Below are positions 6,204 through 14,126 of a DNA stretch of 15,197 nt, piece after piece. Each line of letters opens with the position of its first letter. The first letter of the stretch is position 1. The stretch spans positions 1 through 15,197 of the forward strand of contig JANOYE010000334.1 of NCBI GenBank assembly GCA_031428695.1, written 5' to 3'. The position numbers and the translations under genes were made by a program. The DNA is from JANYCG01 sp031428695. GTDB lineage: Bacteria; Pseudomonadota; Gammaproteobacteria; Burkholderiales; Burkholderiaceae_C. Below the pieces are notes generated by a model. That model searched no databases. It saw nothing but the letters and a program-made list of their open reading frames with translations, and was not told the DNA's origin.

Positions 6204-7971
6204 CTTCGAACCTTGACGGCGCGCCTTCGGGCTGTCGTAGCAGCGTCCAGGTCTTACCGTGAAAGGCTGCGACGGAGGGCCTATGTGCTATTGAAATAAT
6301 AGCTCCTTGCGATTTTTGCACGAGATCAAGCAGCCTTTTGTAAATTGTGTCTTCGGCTTCTTTGTCCAGCGCGCTGGTGGCTTCGTCGGCAAACAGCCAG
6401 GTTGGCTTTTTCAGCAAGACACGGGCGATGGCCAAGCGTTGCTGCTCGCCGCCAGAGAGTTTTTGGCCCCAGGCATCCGAGTCGTCAAGCCTTGCGACGA
6501 GTTGTGGCAACAGGGCGTCGTTCAATGCCTGGGCAAGTTGGTCATCGGTGTAGCTGGCCGCAGGCTCGGGGTAGGCCACGGCGTCGCGCAAGGGGCCGTT
6601 GGGGAAATAGGGGCGCTGCGGAATGAACATCGTGTTGGCTGGCCGCGTGATGTTGCCTTTGACGAAGGGCCAAATGCCGGCAATGGCGCGGAACAAGGTG
6701 GACTTGCCGCTGCCTGAAGGCCCTTGCAGCAAAATGCGGTCGCCCGCCTGAGCGTGCAAGTCCGCGCCATGCAGCAAGACGCTGCCATCGGGCAATGCCA
6801 AACTCAGGTTGTCAATATCAAGCGCTACAAAATCAGTAGCTGATTGCGCACTGCTTCCGAGACCTATGGCTTGAAAACTTTCTTCAAAACTGGTCAAGCG
6901 GTCGGTCGTGGCCTTCCAGGTGGCGAGTGTGCTGTAGTTGTCAACAAACCAACTCAAAGAATCTTGCACGCGCCCAAATGCACTTGAAATCTGCATCAAT
7001 TGGCCCAGCTGGATGGCACCGCTGAAGAAACGTGGCGCCGCCACGACAAACGGAAAGACCACGGCGGCCTGGCCGAATCCGACGGTAAACCACGTGAGAC
7101 TTTTCTGCGTTTTGATCAACTGCAAATAGTTGGCCAAAACTTTCGAGAAGCGAAATTCAAGTTGCGCGCGTTCAACTTTTTCACCGCGGTCTAGTGCGAT
7201 GGATTCGCTGTATTCACGCACCCGCACCATGTGGTGGCGAAAATCTGCTTCGAGTTGCTGCTGCTGGAAATTCAACCTGGAGAGGGGCCGGCCAATGGCG
7301 TGGCTGATGTAGCTGCCCACCACACAATACAACACCGCCGCCCACACCATGAAGCCGGGGATGTTGATAGCGGTTCCTCCTACGTTGAAGCCGAAATCGC
7401 CCGACAGGCCCCACAAAATGCCGACGAAACTCACCAAAGTTACCAGTGCGTTGAGCAAACCCATCGTCAGTGAAACGGTGTAACTGGTGAATTGGTTGAT
7501 GTCTTCCTGAATCCGCTGGTCTGGGTTGTCAGGTGTCGCTTGATCTGCGCCGGCGCTTGTGTGATTGCTTTCTTTTGTAAAACGCGCCAACTCCATCCGG
7601 TAGAACGCCTGATTGGACAACCATCGTTCCAGGTAATGGCCTGTCATCCAAGCCCGCCAGCGCATATCCAGCAGTTGTGTGAGGTAAAACTTGTAGACGG
7701 CGATGATGATGAAGGCAAAAGCCAGGTAGGTGAAGCGTCCGAGCTGCGTCCAGAAAACCGGCGCGTCCTTATTTTGCAGAGCGTCATAAAACACCCGGTT
7801 CCAGTCGTTGAGCTGCACCAGCATGAAGACCGAGCCGAGGTTGAGCAACACAATGGCCGTGAGCAAGCCGCGCGCCTGCCAGCGTTGGTCAGACTGGAAG
7901 TACGGCAGTGAAAGCGCCCAGACCCTGGCGGTTTGGGTTTTGAAGGAAGCGAATTTGGCGGCGAGGTTCAT
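6190..7971 (-). CDS. ABC transporter, fused SbmA/BacA-type membrane domain and ATPase (YddA-like)
   Basis: A 593-residue half-transporter expected to dimerise in the inner membrane. The N-terminal half has about six membrane segments and belongs to the ABC_membrane_2 group shared with SbmA/BacA, with LNDWNRVFYDALQNKD near residues 54-69 and MRWRAWMTGHYLERWL as typical markers. The ATPase half carries Walker A GPSGSGKST at 417-425, signature LSGGEQQ at 505-511, Walker B WLFADE at 525-530 and switch His563. Relatives import or export peptides or cobalamin (for example the mycobacterial BacA-like Rv1819c), but substrate cannot be inferred here. It starts 58 bp downstream of the dppF-type gene on the same strand, so it may be transcribed with the peptide operon. 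ATG 7971 has no evident Shine-Dalgarno. Two copies of a 17-bp dispersed palindrome lie within the coding region. Confidence 0.92.
   Translation of the reverse strand: MNLAAKFASFKTQTARVWALSLPYFQSDQRWQARGLLTAIVLLNLGSVFMLVQLNDWNRVFYDALQNKDAPVFWTQLGRFTYLAFAFIIIAVYKFYLTQLLDMRWRAWMTGHYLERWLSNQAFYRMELARFTKESNHTSAGADQATPDNPDQRIQEDINQFTSYTVSLTMGLLNALVTLVSFVGILWGLSGDFGFNVGGTAINIPGFMVWAAVLYCVVGSYISHAIGRPLSRLNFQQQQLEADFRHHMVRVREYSESIALDRGEKVERAQLEFRFSKVLANYLQLIKTQKSLTWFTVGFGQAAVVFPFVVAAPRFFSGAIQLGQLMQISSAFGRVQDSLSWFVDNYSTLATWKATTDRLTSFEESFQAIGLGSSAQSATDFVALDIDNLSLALPDGSVLLHGADLHAQAGDRILLQGPSGSGKSTLFRAIAGIWPFVKGNITRPANTMFIPQRPYFPNGPLRDAVAYPEPAASYTDDQLAQALNDALLPQLVARLDDSDAWGQKLSGGEQQRLAIARVLLKKPTWLFADEATSALDKEAEDTIYKRLLDLVQKSQGAIISIAHRPSVAAFHGKTWTLLRQPEGAPSRFEVTAR
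6287..6303. repeat. dispersed 17-bp palindrome, copy 1
   Basis: GCTAT-TGAAATA-ATAGC, followed by TCCTTGCGA. It falls inside the ABC transporter gene, encoding part of GAIISIAH just before the switch His. It shares architecture and tail with copies at 6824 and 11537. Confidence 0.6.
6824..6840. repeat. dispersed 17-bp palindrome, copy 2
   Basis: GCTAC-AAAATCA-GTAGC, followed by TGATTGCGC. It lies in the same ABC transporter gene, in the linker between membrane domain and ATPase, encoding SATDFVAL. Confidence 0.65.
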
Positions 7972-8029
7972 GAGGGCATGTTAAGACAAGCCCGGAAACC
8001 TTACCTCACTCAAACGCCCCCCTGACGAC

Positions 8030-9034
8030 CTAAAGGCGGCCTTCTTCGACGGCGTGGCAGGCGATGCGGATGCCGCCAATCATTTTCAACACCGGGCGCT
8101 CGCTGCGGCAGCGCTCGTTCGCCTCGGGGCAGCGCGGGTTGAAGGCGCAGCCGGGCGGCGGATCAAGCGGGTTGGGCACCTCGCCTTGCACAGGGGTGCG
8201 GGCGCGGCCCACGTCGTGCATTTTTGGGATGGCATCGAGCAACATGCGCGTGTACGGGTGGCGCGGGTTGGAGAACAGCGCCTCTTTGTCGGCCAACTCG
8301 ACCAGGCGGCCCAAATACATCACACCCACTTGGTCACTCACGTGGCGCACGACGGCCAGGTTGTGCGAGATGAAGAGGTAGGTAAGGCCAAGCCTGCGCT
8401 GCAGCTCTTTCATGATGTTGAGCACCTGCGCCTGCACACTCACGTCCAGCGCGGAGGTGGGCTCGTCACACACCAAAAACTCGGGTTCCGTCGCCAGCGC
8501 ACGGGCGATGGAGATGCGCTGGCGCTGCCCGCCGGAGAATTGGTGCGGGTATTTGACGGCATCGAGCGGGCTCAAACCGACTGACACCAGCAATTCGGCA
8601 ACGCGCTTTTTCAGATCAATTTCGTTGGTGATCAGGCCGTGTTCGGTCAGCGGCTCGCCGACGATGTCTTGCACGATCCAGCGTGGGTTCAACGACGCGT
8701 ACGGATCCTGAAAGATCATCTGGATGCGCCGGCGCAGTTTCAGGCCGTTGGGCGAGTGGTAGGTGGCATGCGCGTCCATGCCGTCAAAGGTGAAGCTGCC
8801 TCGGGTGGGTTCATACAAGCCCACCAGCAGGCGCGCTACCGTGCTTTTGCCGCAGCCGGATTCGCCCACCAGCGCGAGGGTTTTGCCTTTTTCGATGTCG
8901 AAACTCACACCATCGACGGCGCGCAGGTTCAGGCGAGGCTTGCCTTCGAGCACTCGGTTGAGCCACGGTGGCGAAACATCGAATGTCATCGCCAAATCTT
9001 TGGCCTGAACCAGAGGCGCCCCCTTCGCGCTCAT
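8030..9034 (-). CDS. dppF: Peptide ABC transporter ATP-binding protein, DppF/OppF type
   Basis: A 334-residue cytoplasmic ATPase subunit that, with its DppD-type partner, powers uptake of short peptides. Walker A GESGCGKST is at residues 57-65, then the Q-loop FQDPYASLNPR, signature FSGGQRQRISIARAL, Walker B FLVCDEPTSALD and switch ISHNLAVV. The C-terminal oligopeptide/dipeptide extension PPGCAFNPRCPEANERC contains the Cys pattern that binds an iron-sulfur cluster or metal in some relatives. The extra residues after strand 1 (PPWLNRVLEGKPRLNLRAV) are typical of the F subunit rather than the D subunit. ATG 9034 overlaps the dppD stop by 4 bp (ATGA); an upstream in-frame codon at 9061 lies inside dppD and is not preferred. 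Gene symbol by family resemblance; exact substrate is unknown. Confidence 0.93.
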   Translation of the reverse strand: MSAKGAPLVQAKDLAMTFDVSPPWLNRVLEGKPRLNLRAVDGVSFDIEKGKTLALVGESGCGKSTVARLLVGLYEPTRGSFTFDGMDAHATYHSPNGLKLRRRIQMIFQDPYASLNPRWIVQDIVGEPLTEHGLITNEIDLKKRVAELLVSVGLSPLDAVKYPHQFSGGQRQRISIARALATEPEFLVCDEPTSALDVSVQAQVLNIMKELQRRLGLTYLFISHNLAVVRHVSDQVGVMYLGRLVELADKEALFSNPRHPYTRMLLDAIPKMHDVGRARTPVQGEVPNPLDPPPGCAFNPRCPEANERCRSERPVLKMIGGIRIACHAVEEGRL

Positions 9035-9999
9035 GCCGCCACCTCTTGGTGCAGCCAGCACGCGGCCAGGGTTTGGCCTAGGGCTGCCAGCTCTGGCCGC
9101 TCAACAAGGCAGCGGCCATGTGATTTTGGGCAGCGCGGATTGAAAGCGCAACCCGTTGGAATTGCGTTGAGGCGCGGCATCGCGCCGTCAATCTGGCTCA
9201 ATTGCGCGCGGTCTTGGGTGATGTCCGGAATCGCGCCCATCAGCCCGACGGTGTAGGGGTGCACCGGGTGGTTGATGACCTCGTGCACAGGGCCCACCTC
9301 GACAATGCGGCCAGCGTACATCACCGCCACGCGGTCGCAGGTTTCGGCGATCACGCCCATATCGTGGGTGATCAGCATCACCGCCGCGCCGTGGTCTTTG
9401 CATACCTTTTTCAGAAGCGAAATGATCTGCGCCTGAATGGAGACATCCAAAGCGGTGGTGGGCTCGTCGGCGACGATGAGTTTGGGCTCGGCCGCCAAGG
9501 CCAAGGCGATGACCACGCGCTGGCGCATGCCGCCCGAGAACTGGTGCGGATAGTGGTCAATGCGCTGCTCGGGCGCGGGAATGCCGGTGTCTTGCAGCAG
9601 CTTGATGGCCCGCTGCCGAGCCTCTTTGGCCGACACCGGAAGATGCGCCAGTATTGTTTCGGTCAGCTGCTGGCCGACCGTGTTCAGCGGGTTCAGGGAA
9701 GTCAACGGGTCTTGGAAGATTGCGCCAATTTTCCTGCCGCGAATGTGGCGCATGTCATCAAACGCCAGGTTGTCGATGCGTTTGCCCTCCAGCAGGATTT
9801 GCCCGCCAGCAATGCGGCCGGGTGGCTCCAAGAGGCCAATGATGGCAGCGCCGGTAAGCGACTTGCCAGCACCGGATTCCCCCACGACACCCAAGATTTC
9901 ACCCGGGGCAATCTCAAACGAAATGTCGTCAATGGCGCGCAGCGTGCCGCGCCGGTTGGGAAACTCAACGACCAGGTTTTTGACTTGAAGCAGCGACAC
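9031..9999 (-). CDS. dppD: Peptide ABC transporter ATP-binding protein, DppD/OppD type
   Basis: A 322-residue ATPase subunit of a peptide importer. Walker A GESGAGKSL is at residues 40-48, followed by the Q-loop FQDPLTSLNPLNTVGQQL, signature FSGGMRQRVVIALAL, Walker B LIVADEPTTALDVSIQAQ and switch ITHDMGVIAE. The C-terminal extension GCAFNPRCPKSHGRC is the oligopeptide-binding tail of the family. These are the standard D-subunit patterns. Translation begins at GTG 9999, 18 bp after the stop codon of the solute-binding protein gene on the same strand, with only weak Shine-Dalgarno complementarity. It overlaps dppF by 4 bp, so the two ATPases are coupled and form the nucleotide-binding heterodimer. 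Confidence 0.94.
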   Translation of the reverse strand: MSLLQVKNLVVEFPNRRGTLRAIDDISFEIAPGEILGVVGESGAGKSLTGAAIIGLLEPPGRIAGGQILLEGKRIDNLAFDDMRHIRGRKIGAIFQDPLTSLNPLNTVGQQLTETILAHLPVSAKEARQRAIKLLQDTGIPAPEQRIDHYPHQFSGGMRQRVVIALALAAEPKLIVADEPTTALDVSIQAQIISLLKKVCKDHGAAVMLITHDMGVIAETCDRVAVMYAGRIVEVGPVHEVINHPVHPYTVGLMGAIPDITQDRAQLSQIDGAMPRLNAIPTGCAFNPRCPKSHGRCLVERPELAALGQTLAACWLHQEVAA

Positions 10000-10020
10000 C
10001 TTGTATCAACGCTTCGTCAA

Positions 10021-11604
10021 CTACTTGTTGACCTTGATGAAGCGCCACTGCATCTCATTGCCCGGGTGTTGGGCCAATTCAACGTTTTTGCGCGCGCCCC
10101 AGTTCAGCGCCTGCTGGTGCAGCGGAATGTGCCCGATGTCGTCTTGGTGAATTTTGAGCGCTTCGCGGATCATCTCGTTGCGCTTCTTGTCGTCGGTTTC
10201 CGAGCCGATGGCCACCGTCAGCTCGTCTATGCGCGGATTGCTGTAGGCGCCCAGATTGAACTGGCCGCGCCCGCCTTCACCCGGTGACGACATGATGGGG
10301 TAAAGCACGTTGTGGGCGTCTACGGTGCTGGAAGTCCAGCCCAGCATATAGAAGCTGGTGTCGCGGCGCAGGATTTTGGGGAAGTAGGTACCTTTGGTTT
10401 CGGCTTCCAGGTTGATCTTCACGCCGACCCGCGCCAGCTGGGCGGCCACCGCTTGGCAGATCTCCGAATCGTTCACATATCGGTCGTTCGGGCAATTCAT
10501 CTTGAGCTCAAAGCCGCTGGGATACCCAGCGTCAGCAAGCAGTTTTTTTGCGCCTTCCGGGTCATACGGCAAACGCTTGGCAAGGTCGGGCGCGAAGCCT
10601 TTGACCTGCGGCGGGAACATCAACGCTGCGGGAACACCGGCGCCGCGCATCACGGTCTTGACAATCGCATCTTCGTCAATTGCCTGGTAAAACGCCTGGC
10701 GCACGCGTTTGTCTTTGAACGGGTTTTTGCCTTTGACGTTGGAGAACAGCAGCTCATCGCGTTTCTGGTCCATGCCCAGGAAGATGACGCGCAGCTCGGG
10801 GCCTTGCAGCATTTTCAGGTTGGCGTTGGCTTTGATGCGCTCGACGTCTTGCACCGGCACGGGCTCCATGACATCGACCTCGCCCGACAACAGCGCCGCC
10901 ACGCGGGTCGGATCGCTGCCGATGGGGGTGAAGACGACTTCATCCACATTCCCTTCGACCTTGCCCCAGTAGTTGCCCGAACGCGAAAACACGCTGCGCA
11001 CGTTGGGCTGGCGCTCGCGCGCACGGTACGGGCCGGTGCCATTGGCGCGGAACGAGGCGGCGTTTTCAATGCCCTTGCGGCGGTCCACCGGCTTGGTCGC
11101 CTGGTTGTCTTCGCACCACTTCTTGCTCATCTGCAGCCAGCCGTAGAAAAGCTCGGGCAAGATCGGGAACGGCGAGGTGGTGACGAAATCAACCGTGTGG
11201 GAGTCGATCTTCTTGATCTCCTTGATGATGCCGACGTAAGTCTTCATGTCGGAGCCGGGGTCTTTGGCTCGCTCGTAATTGAAGATCACATCGTCGGCCG
11301 TGAACGGCGTGCCGTCATGGAACTGCACGTTCTTGCGCAGGTTGAAACGCCACACCGTGGGTGAAGTCTGTTTCCATTCGGTCGCCAGGCGCGGGATGAG
11401 TTTGTAGTCTGGCCCGCGGTCCACCAAAGGCTCGTAAATGTTGCGCAATACCGTGATTTGCAACGATTCATTCAGCGAATGCGGGTCCAGCGACAAGGCA
11501 TCACCCTGGTTGGCGATGCGCAGGGTGACTGCAGACGCTACAAATGTAGTAGCTGCCAGCGTAACTCCTACGAGACTTAGAAGCGCTTTCTGCTTAAATT
11601 TCAT
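10021..11604 (-). CDS. Peptide/nickel ABC transporter substrate-binding protein (family 5, DppA/OppA-like)
   Basis: A 527-residue periplasmic solute-binding protein. Residues 1-25 are a Sec signal peptide (Lys-rich start, hydrophobic core, cleavage after ASA). The mature part begins TLRIANQGDALSLDPHSLNESLQ and continues with the family-5 patterns IYEPLVDRGPDYKLIPRLATEW, WRFNLRKNVQFHDGTPFTADDVIFNYERA and FKDKRVRQAFYQAIDEDAIVK, then YDPEGAKKLLADAGYPSGFEL. Length is normal for the group. It captures peptides, or possibly other amide compounds, and delivers them to the permease; the immediately upstream M20 hydrolase suggests an N-acyl or peptide ligand. GGAG at 11611-11614 supports ATG 11604. 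A 17-bp dispersed palindrome lies in the signal-peptide coding part. Confidence 0.95.
   Translation of the reverse strand: MKFKQKALLSLVGVTLAATTFVASAVTLRIANQGDALSLDPHSLNESLQITVLRNIYEPLVDRGPDYKLIPRLATEWKQTSPTVWRFNLRKNVQFHDGTPFTADDVIFNYERAKDPGSDMKTYVGIIKEIKKIDSHTVDFVTTSPFPILPELFYGWLQMSKKWCEDNQATKPVDRRKGIENAASFRANGTGPYRARERQPNVRSVFSRSGNYWGKVEGNVDEVVFTPIGSDPTRVAALLSGEVDVMEPVPVQDVERIKANANLKMLQGPELRVIFLGMDQKRDELLFSNVKGKNPFKDKRVRQAFYQAIDEDAIVKTVMRGAGVPAALMFPPQVKGFAPDLAKRLPYDPEGAKKLLADAGYPSGFELKMNCPNDRYVNDSEICQAVAAQLARVGVKINLEAETKGTYFPKILRRDTSFYMLGWTSSTVDAHNVLYPIMSSPGEGGRGQFNLGAYSNPRIDELTVAIGSETDDKKRNEMIREALKIHQDDIGHIPLHQQALNWGARKNVELAQHPGNEMQWRFIKVNK
11537..11553. repeat. dispersed 17-bp palindrome, copy 3
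   Basis: GCTAC-AAATGTA-GTAGC, followed by TGCCAGCGT. It encodes AATTFVAS at the end of the signal peptide of the solute-binding protein. It has the same 5-7-5 spacing, orientation and reading phase as copies 1 and 2. Confidence 0.65.
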
Positions 11605-11654
11605 GGTGAACTCCGGTTAACGAAAAAATGTGAAAACGAAGGGGTTGGGAAAAA

Positions 11655-12956
11655 TCAGGCCATCACGAGAGGCATGCCCTGCTCGACCAAACTGGCATGC
11701 AGGGCAGAGCCCAATGGCAGGATGTCGTCGTTGAAATCATAACGGCTGTTGTGCAAATAACAACTGCCCTTTCCGCGTTGGCCATCGGAATCTGCCTCGC
11801 CCTGGCCGATGCGCAAATAAGCGCCGGGCTTGGCTTGCAGCATGAAGGAGAAATCTTCCGCGCCCATGCTCGGCTCCATGCCGCGCAAAACACGCTCTTC
11901 GCCGACCAGGCTTTGCGCCACGGCAGCCGCGAAAGCAGATTCGTCCAAGCTGTTCACAGTGGCGGGGTAGCCACGCTCATAAGTCACCTTGGCCGTAGCG
12001 CCAAAACCTTGGGCCACGGCCATACACAGCTCTTTCAATCGGCGCTCTAGCGTCACTTGCACTGTCGGGTTGAAACTGCGCACGGTGCCCACCAAGGTGG
12101 CGCTGCCGGGGATCACGCTGCTGGCGCCCATTTCACCGGCCCGCATGGCGCAAATGCTGATGACGGCGCTGTCAACGGCCTTGACGTTGCGCGCCACGAT
12201 GCTTTGGATGGCGGTGATGATGTGCGCGCTGACCAGCACCGGGTCTACCGCCAAATAGGGGTGCGCGCCATGCCCGCCGTAGCCGGTGATCTCGATGGTG
12301 ACGCGGTCTGAGGCTGCCATCATCGGCCCCGCGTTGACACCAATCACGCCCGGCCGAATGCCCGGTGAGTTGTGCATGCCAAACACCGATTGCACCGGGA
12401 AGCGCTCAAACAGGCCGTCTTCGATCATCGCGCGGGCACCTGCATAACCCTCTTCGCCGGGTTGGAAGATCAGCACCGCTGTGCCGTCAAAGTTGCGCGT
12501 TTCTGCCAGATACCGCGCGGCGCCCATCAGCATGGCTGTGTGGCCGTCATGGCCGCAGGCGTGCATGAGGCCGGTTTTGGCCGACTTCCAGCCGAAATCG
12601 TTGTGTTCGGGCAGGGGCAGGGCGTCCATGTCGGCCCTTAACCCGATCATTGGCCCGATCATTGGCCGAATCGTCTTGCTGCCGGAATTCTTGCGACCCT
12701 GAATGGTGGCCACCACGCCCGTCTTGCCAATGCCGGTATGCACCGCATCGACGCCGCACAATTTGAGGCCTTCCGCGACGCGTTTCGATGTGTAAACCTC
12801 TTCGAAACCCAATTCGGGGTTGGCGTGCAGGTCACGCCGGAAAGCTGTCAGTTCGGGATGGAACCGGGAAATATGGGCAAAGGCCCGGCCTGAAGCGCGA
12901 AGTGCAAGGCTCGCGATTTTGGGGGAAGCCTCTGCCACCGAAGAAATATCAACCAT
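11655..12956 (-). CDS. M20 family amidohydrolase/peptidase (hippurate hydrolase-like)
   Basis: A 433-residue cytoplasmic metallo-hydrolase of the M20D type (hippurate hydrolase, N-acyl-amino-acid amidohydrolase, IAA-amino acid hydrolase). Metal ligands and catalytic residues are visible: HACGHDGH at 132-139 (Cys134, His136), PGEEG at 166-170 (Glu168 base, Glu169 ligand), GMHN, the dimerisation segment GYGGHGAHP and the late SMGAEDFSFM. RRDLHANPELGFEE at 40-53 is the usual start of the fold, so the N-terminus is some 20-30 residues longer than common. ATG 12956 overlaps the permease stop by one base (TGATG), which fixes the start. An in-frame 12-bp duplication gives PMIGPMIG at 98-105, just before LRADMD. 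Being inside the transport operon, it probably cleaves the imported peptide or acyl-amino acid; this is an inference. Confidence 0.93.
   Translation of the reverse strand: MVDISSVAEASPKIASLALRASGRAFAHISRFHPELTAFRRDLHANPELGFEEVYTSKRVAEGLKLCGVDAVHTGIGKTGVVATIQGRKNSGSKTIRPMIGPMIGLRADMDALPLPEHNDFGWKSAKTGLMHACGHDGHTAMLMGAARYLAETRNFDGTAVLIFQPGEEGYAGARAMIEDGLFERFPVQSVFGMHNSPGIRPGVIGVNAGPMMAASDRVTIEITGYGGHGAHPYLAVDPVLVSAHIITAIQSIVARNVKAVDSAVISICAMRAGEMGASSVIPGSATLVGTVRSFNPTVQVTLERRLKELCMAVAQGFGATAKVTYERGYPATVNSLDESAFAAAVAQSLVGEERVLRGMEPSMGAEDFSFMLQAKPGAYLRIGQGEADSDGQRGKGSCYLHNSRYDFNDDILPLGSALHASLVEQGMPLVMA
12642..12665. repeat. 12-bp perfect tandem duplication inside the M20 hydrolase gene
   Basis: CCCGATCATTGG occurs twice in a row (12642-12653, 12654-12665). 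In the - strand frame each unit encodes Pro-Met-Ile-Gly. The frame is kept, and the extra residues lie immediately before the conserved LRADMDALP strand. Confidence 0.9.
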
Positions 12957-13936
12957 CAATGCCCTCCCGCCTTGCCCACACGCAGGCGCGGGTCAACCGC
13001 AAAATACAGCAAATCGACCACCAGGTTGATCACCACAAAAATCAACGCGATCAGGCACAGGTAAGCGGCCATCACCGGAATGTCTGCAAAGGTCACCGCC
13101 TGAATGAACAACAAGCCCATGCCCGGCCACTGAAACACGGTCTCGGTGATGATGGCGAAAGCGATCAAGCCGCCCAACTGCAAACCAGTGATGGTCATCA
13201 CCGGCACCAGCGTGTTTTTAAGCGCATGGCCGAAGTGGATGGCGTTGTTGGAGAGGCCGCGCGCACGGGCGAACTTGATGTAGTCGGTGCGCAGCACTTC
13301 GAGCATTTCAGCGCGCACCAGGCGCATGATCAGCGTGAGCTGGAAGATCGCCAGCGTGAGCGCCGGCAGCACGATGTGGTGCCAGCCGTCCGCGCTGAGC
13401 AGGCCACTCGTCCACCAGCCCACCTTGACGGTTTCACCGCGCCCGAAACTTGGGAACCAACCCAGGCCGACGGCGAAGATCAATATCAACAAAATGCCGA
13501 TGAGGAAGGTGGGCAGCGACACGCCGATCAATGACAGTGTCATGAACACGTGGCTGGTGAAGGTGTTGCGTTTCAGTGCGGCATACACACCCATTGGGAT
13601 GCCGACCGCCAATGACAACAAGGCCGCAATCAAGGCCAGCTCCAAGGTGGCTGGAAAGCGTTCGCCAATCAGGCGCGACACCTTGGCGCCCTGGCGCAGT
13701 GAGAGGCCAAACTCGCCCTGAACCGCGTTGACAAGGAAGTGCCAGTACTGAACGAAAAATGGCTGGTCCAGCCCCAAATCAGCGCGCAATTGGGCAATTT
13801 GATCGGGCTGGGCGTCCTGCCCAAGCAAAAACACCACGGGGTCGCCGACGTATTGAAACAGCATGAAGGCGATAAATGCCACCACCACCATGACGACGGT
13901 GGCCTGAATCAGGCGCTGCAATATGAAGGCAAACAT
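12956..13936 (-). CDS. dppB: Peptide ABC transporter permease, DppB/OppB type
   Basis: A 326-residue inner-membrane permease. It begins with the B-type signature MFAFILQRLIQATVVMVVVA (first membrane segment), has the long periplasmic stretch containing DPVVFLLGQDA and ADLGLDQPFFVQYWHFL, then about five further membrane segments. The cytoplasmic EAA-type loop is DYIKFARARGLSNNAIHFGHALKN starting at residue 218, the contact to the ATPases. The C-terminus LLYFAVDPRLRVGKAGGH is normal. It is the first gene of the - strand peptide operon. B-type permeases normally pair with a C-type permease, but none is encoded within this window. Upstream lies a 190-bp gap with a structured inverted repeat. Only a weak AGG-type ribosome site precedes ATG 13936. 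Confidence 0.94.
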   Translation of the reverse strand: MFAFILQRLIQATVVMVVVAFIAFMLFQYVGDPVVFLLGQDAQPDQIAQLRADLGLDQPFFVQYWHFLVNAVQGEFGLSLRQGAKVSRLIGERFPATLELALIAALLSLAVGIPMGVYAALKRNTFTSHVFMTLSLIGVSLPTFLIGILLILIFAVGLGWFPSFGRGETVKVGWWTSGLLSADGWHHIVLPALTLAIFQLTLIMRLVRAEMLEVLRTDYIKFARARGLSNNAIHFGHALKNTLVPVMTITGLQLGGLIAFAIITETVFQWPGMGLLFIQAVTFADIPVMAAYLCLIALIFVVINLVVDLLYFAVDPRLRVGKAGGH

Positions 13937-13990
13937 GCCTGCAATCTACCAGAGCAAATGGTGTGCCGCCACGGGGGGTTTCCATGACTA

Positions 13991-14093
13991 ATTCCATTTC
14001 TAAATCATCCGTGCAGGGCGTTGCACCTCCTAGCCGTGCTGTAGCACTGTCGTCGTCGGTGCGCCTACTTCACGAATGATTTAGAAGTGGAAT
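13991..14093. repeat. nested inverted-repeat element (MITE-like or structured regulatory element)
   Basis: Outer arms 13991-14013 and 14071-14093 pair at 21 of 23 positions (core CTAAATCAT / ATGATTTAG). Inside are further hairpins: GTGCA (14011-14015) with TGCAC (14022-14026), and GTGCT (14036-14040) with AGCAC (14043-14047). The element fills most of the 190-bp gap between the DUF3047 gene end and dppB. No target-site duplication is evident at its edges, and no transposase is nearby. It has no U-tract. It could be a non-autonomous mobile repeat, an RNA structure in the dppB leader, or both. Confidence 0.7.
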
Positions 14094-14126
14094 ACGGCCT
14101 GCGTGCAACCCCCACCACAAAGGCGC

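Noticed and set aside
9035..9061. Earlier dppF start at 9061
   Set aside because: It would place nine more codons inside dppD; ATG 9034 gives the usual ATGA coupling and a normal N-terminus.
9202..11364. Long + strand open frames (9202-10287 and 10312-11364) opposite dppD and the solute-binding protein gene
   Set aside because: They are antisense shadows of well-supported genes in high-GC DNA, with His/Arg/Gln-rich sequence and no recognisable domain.
13991..14093. Integron attC site
   Set aside because: The expected GTTRRRY/RYYYAAC ends are absent and there is no integrase or cassette array.
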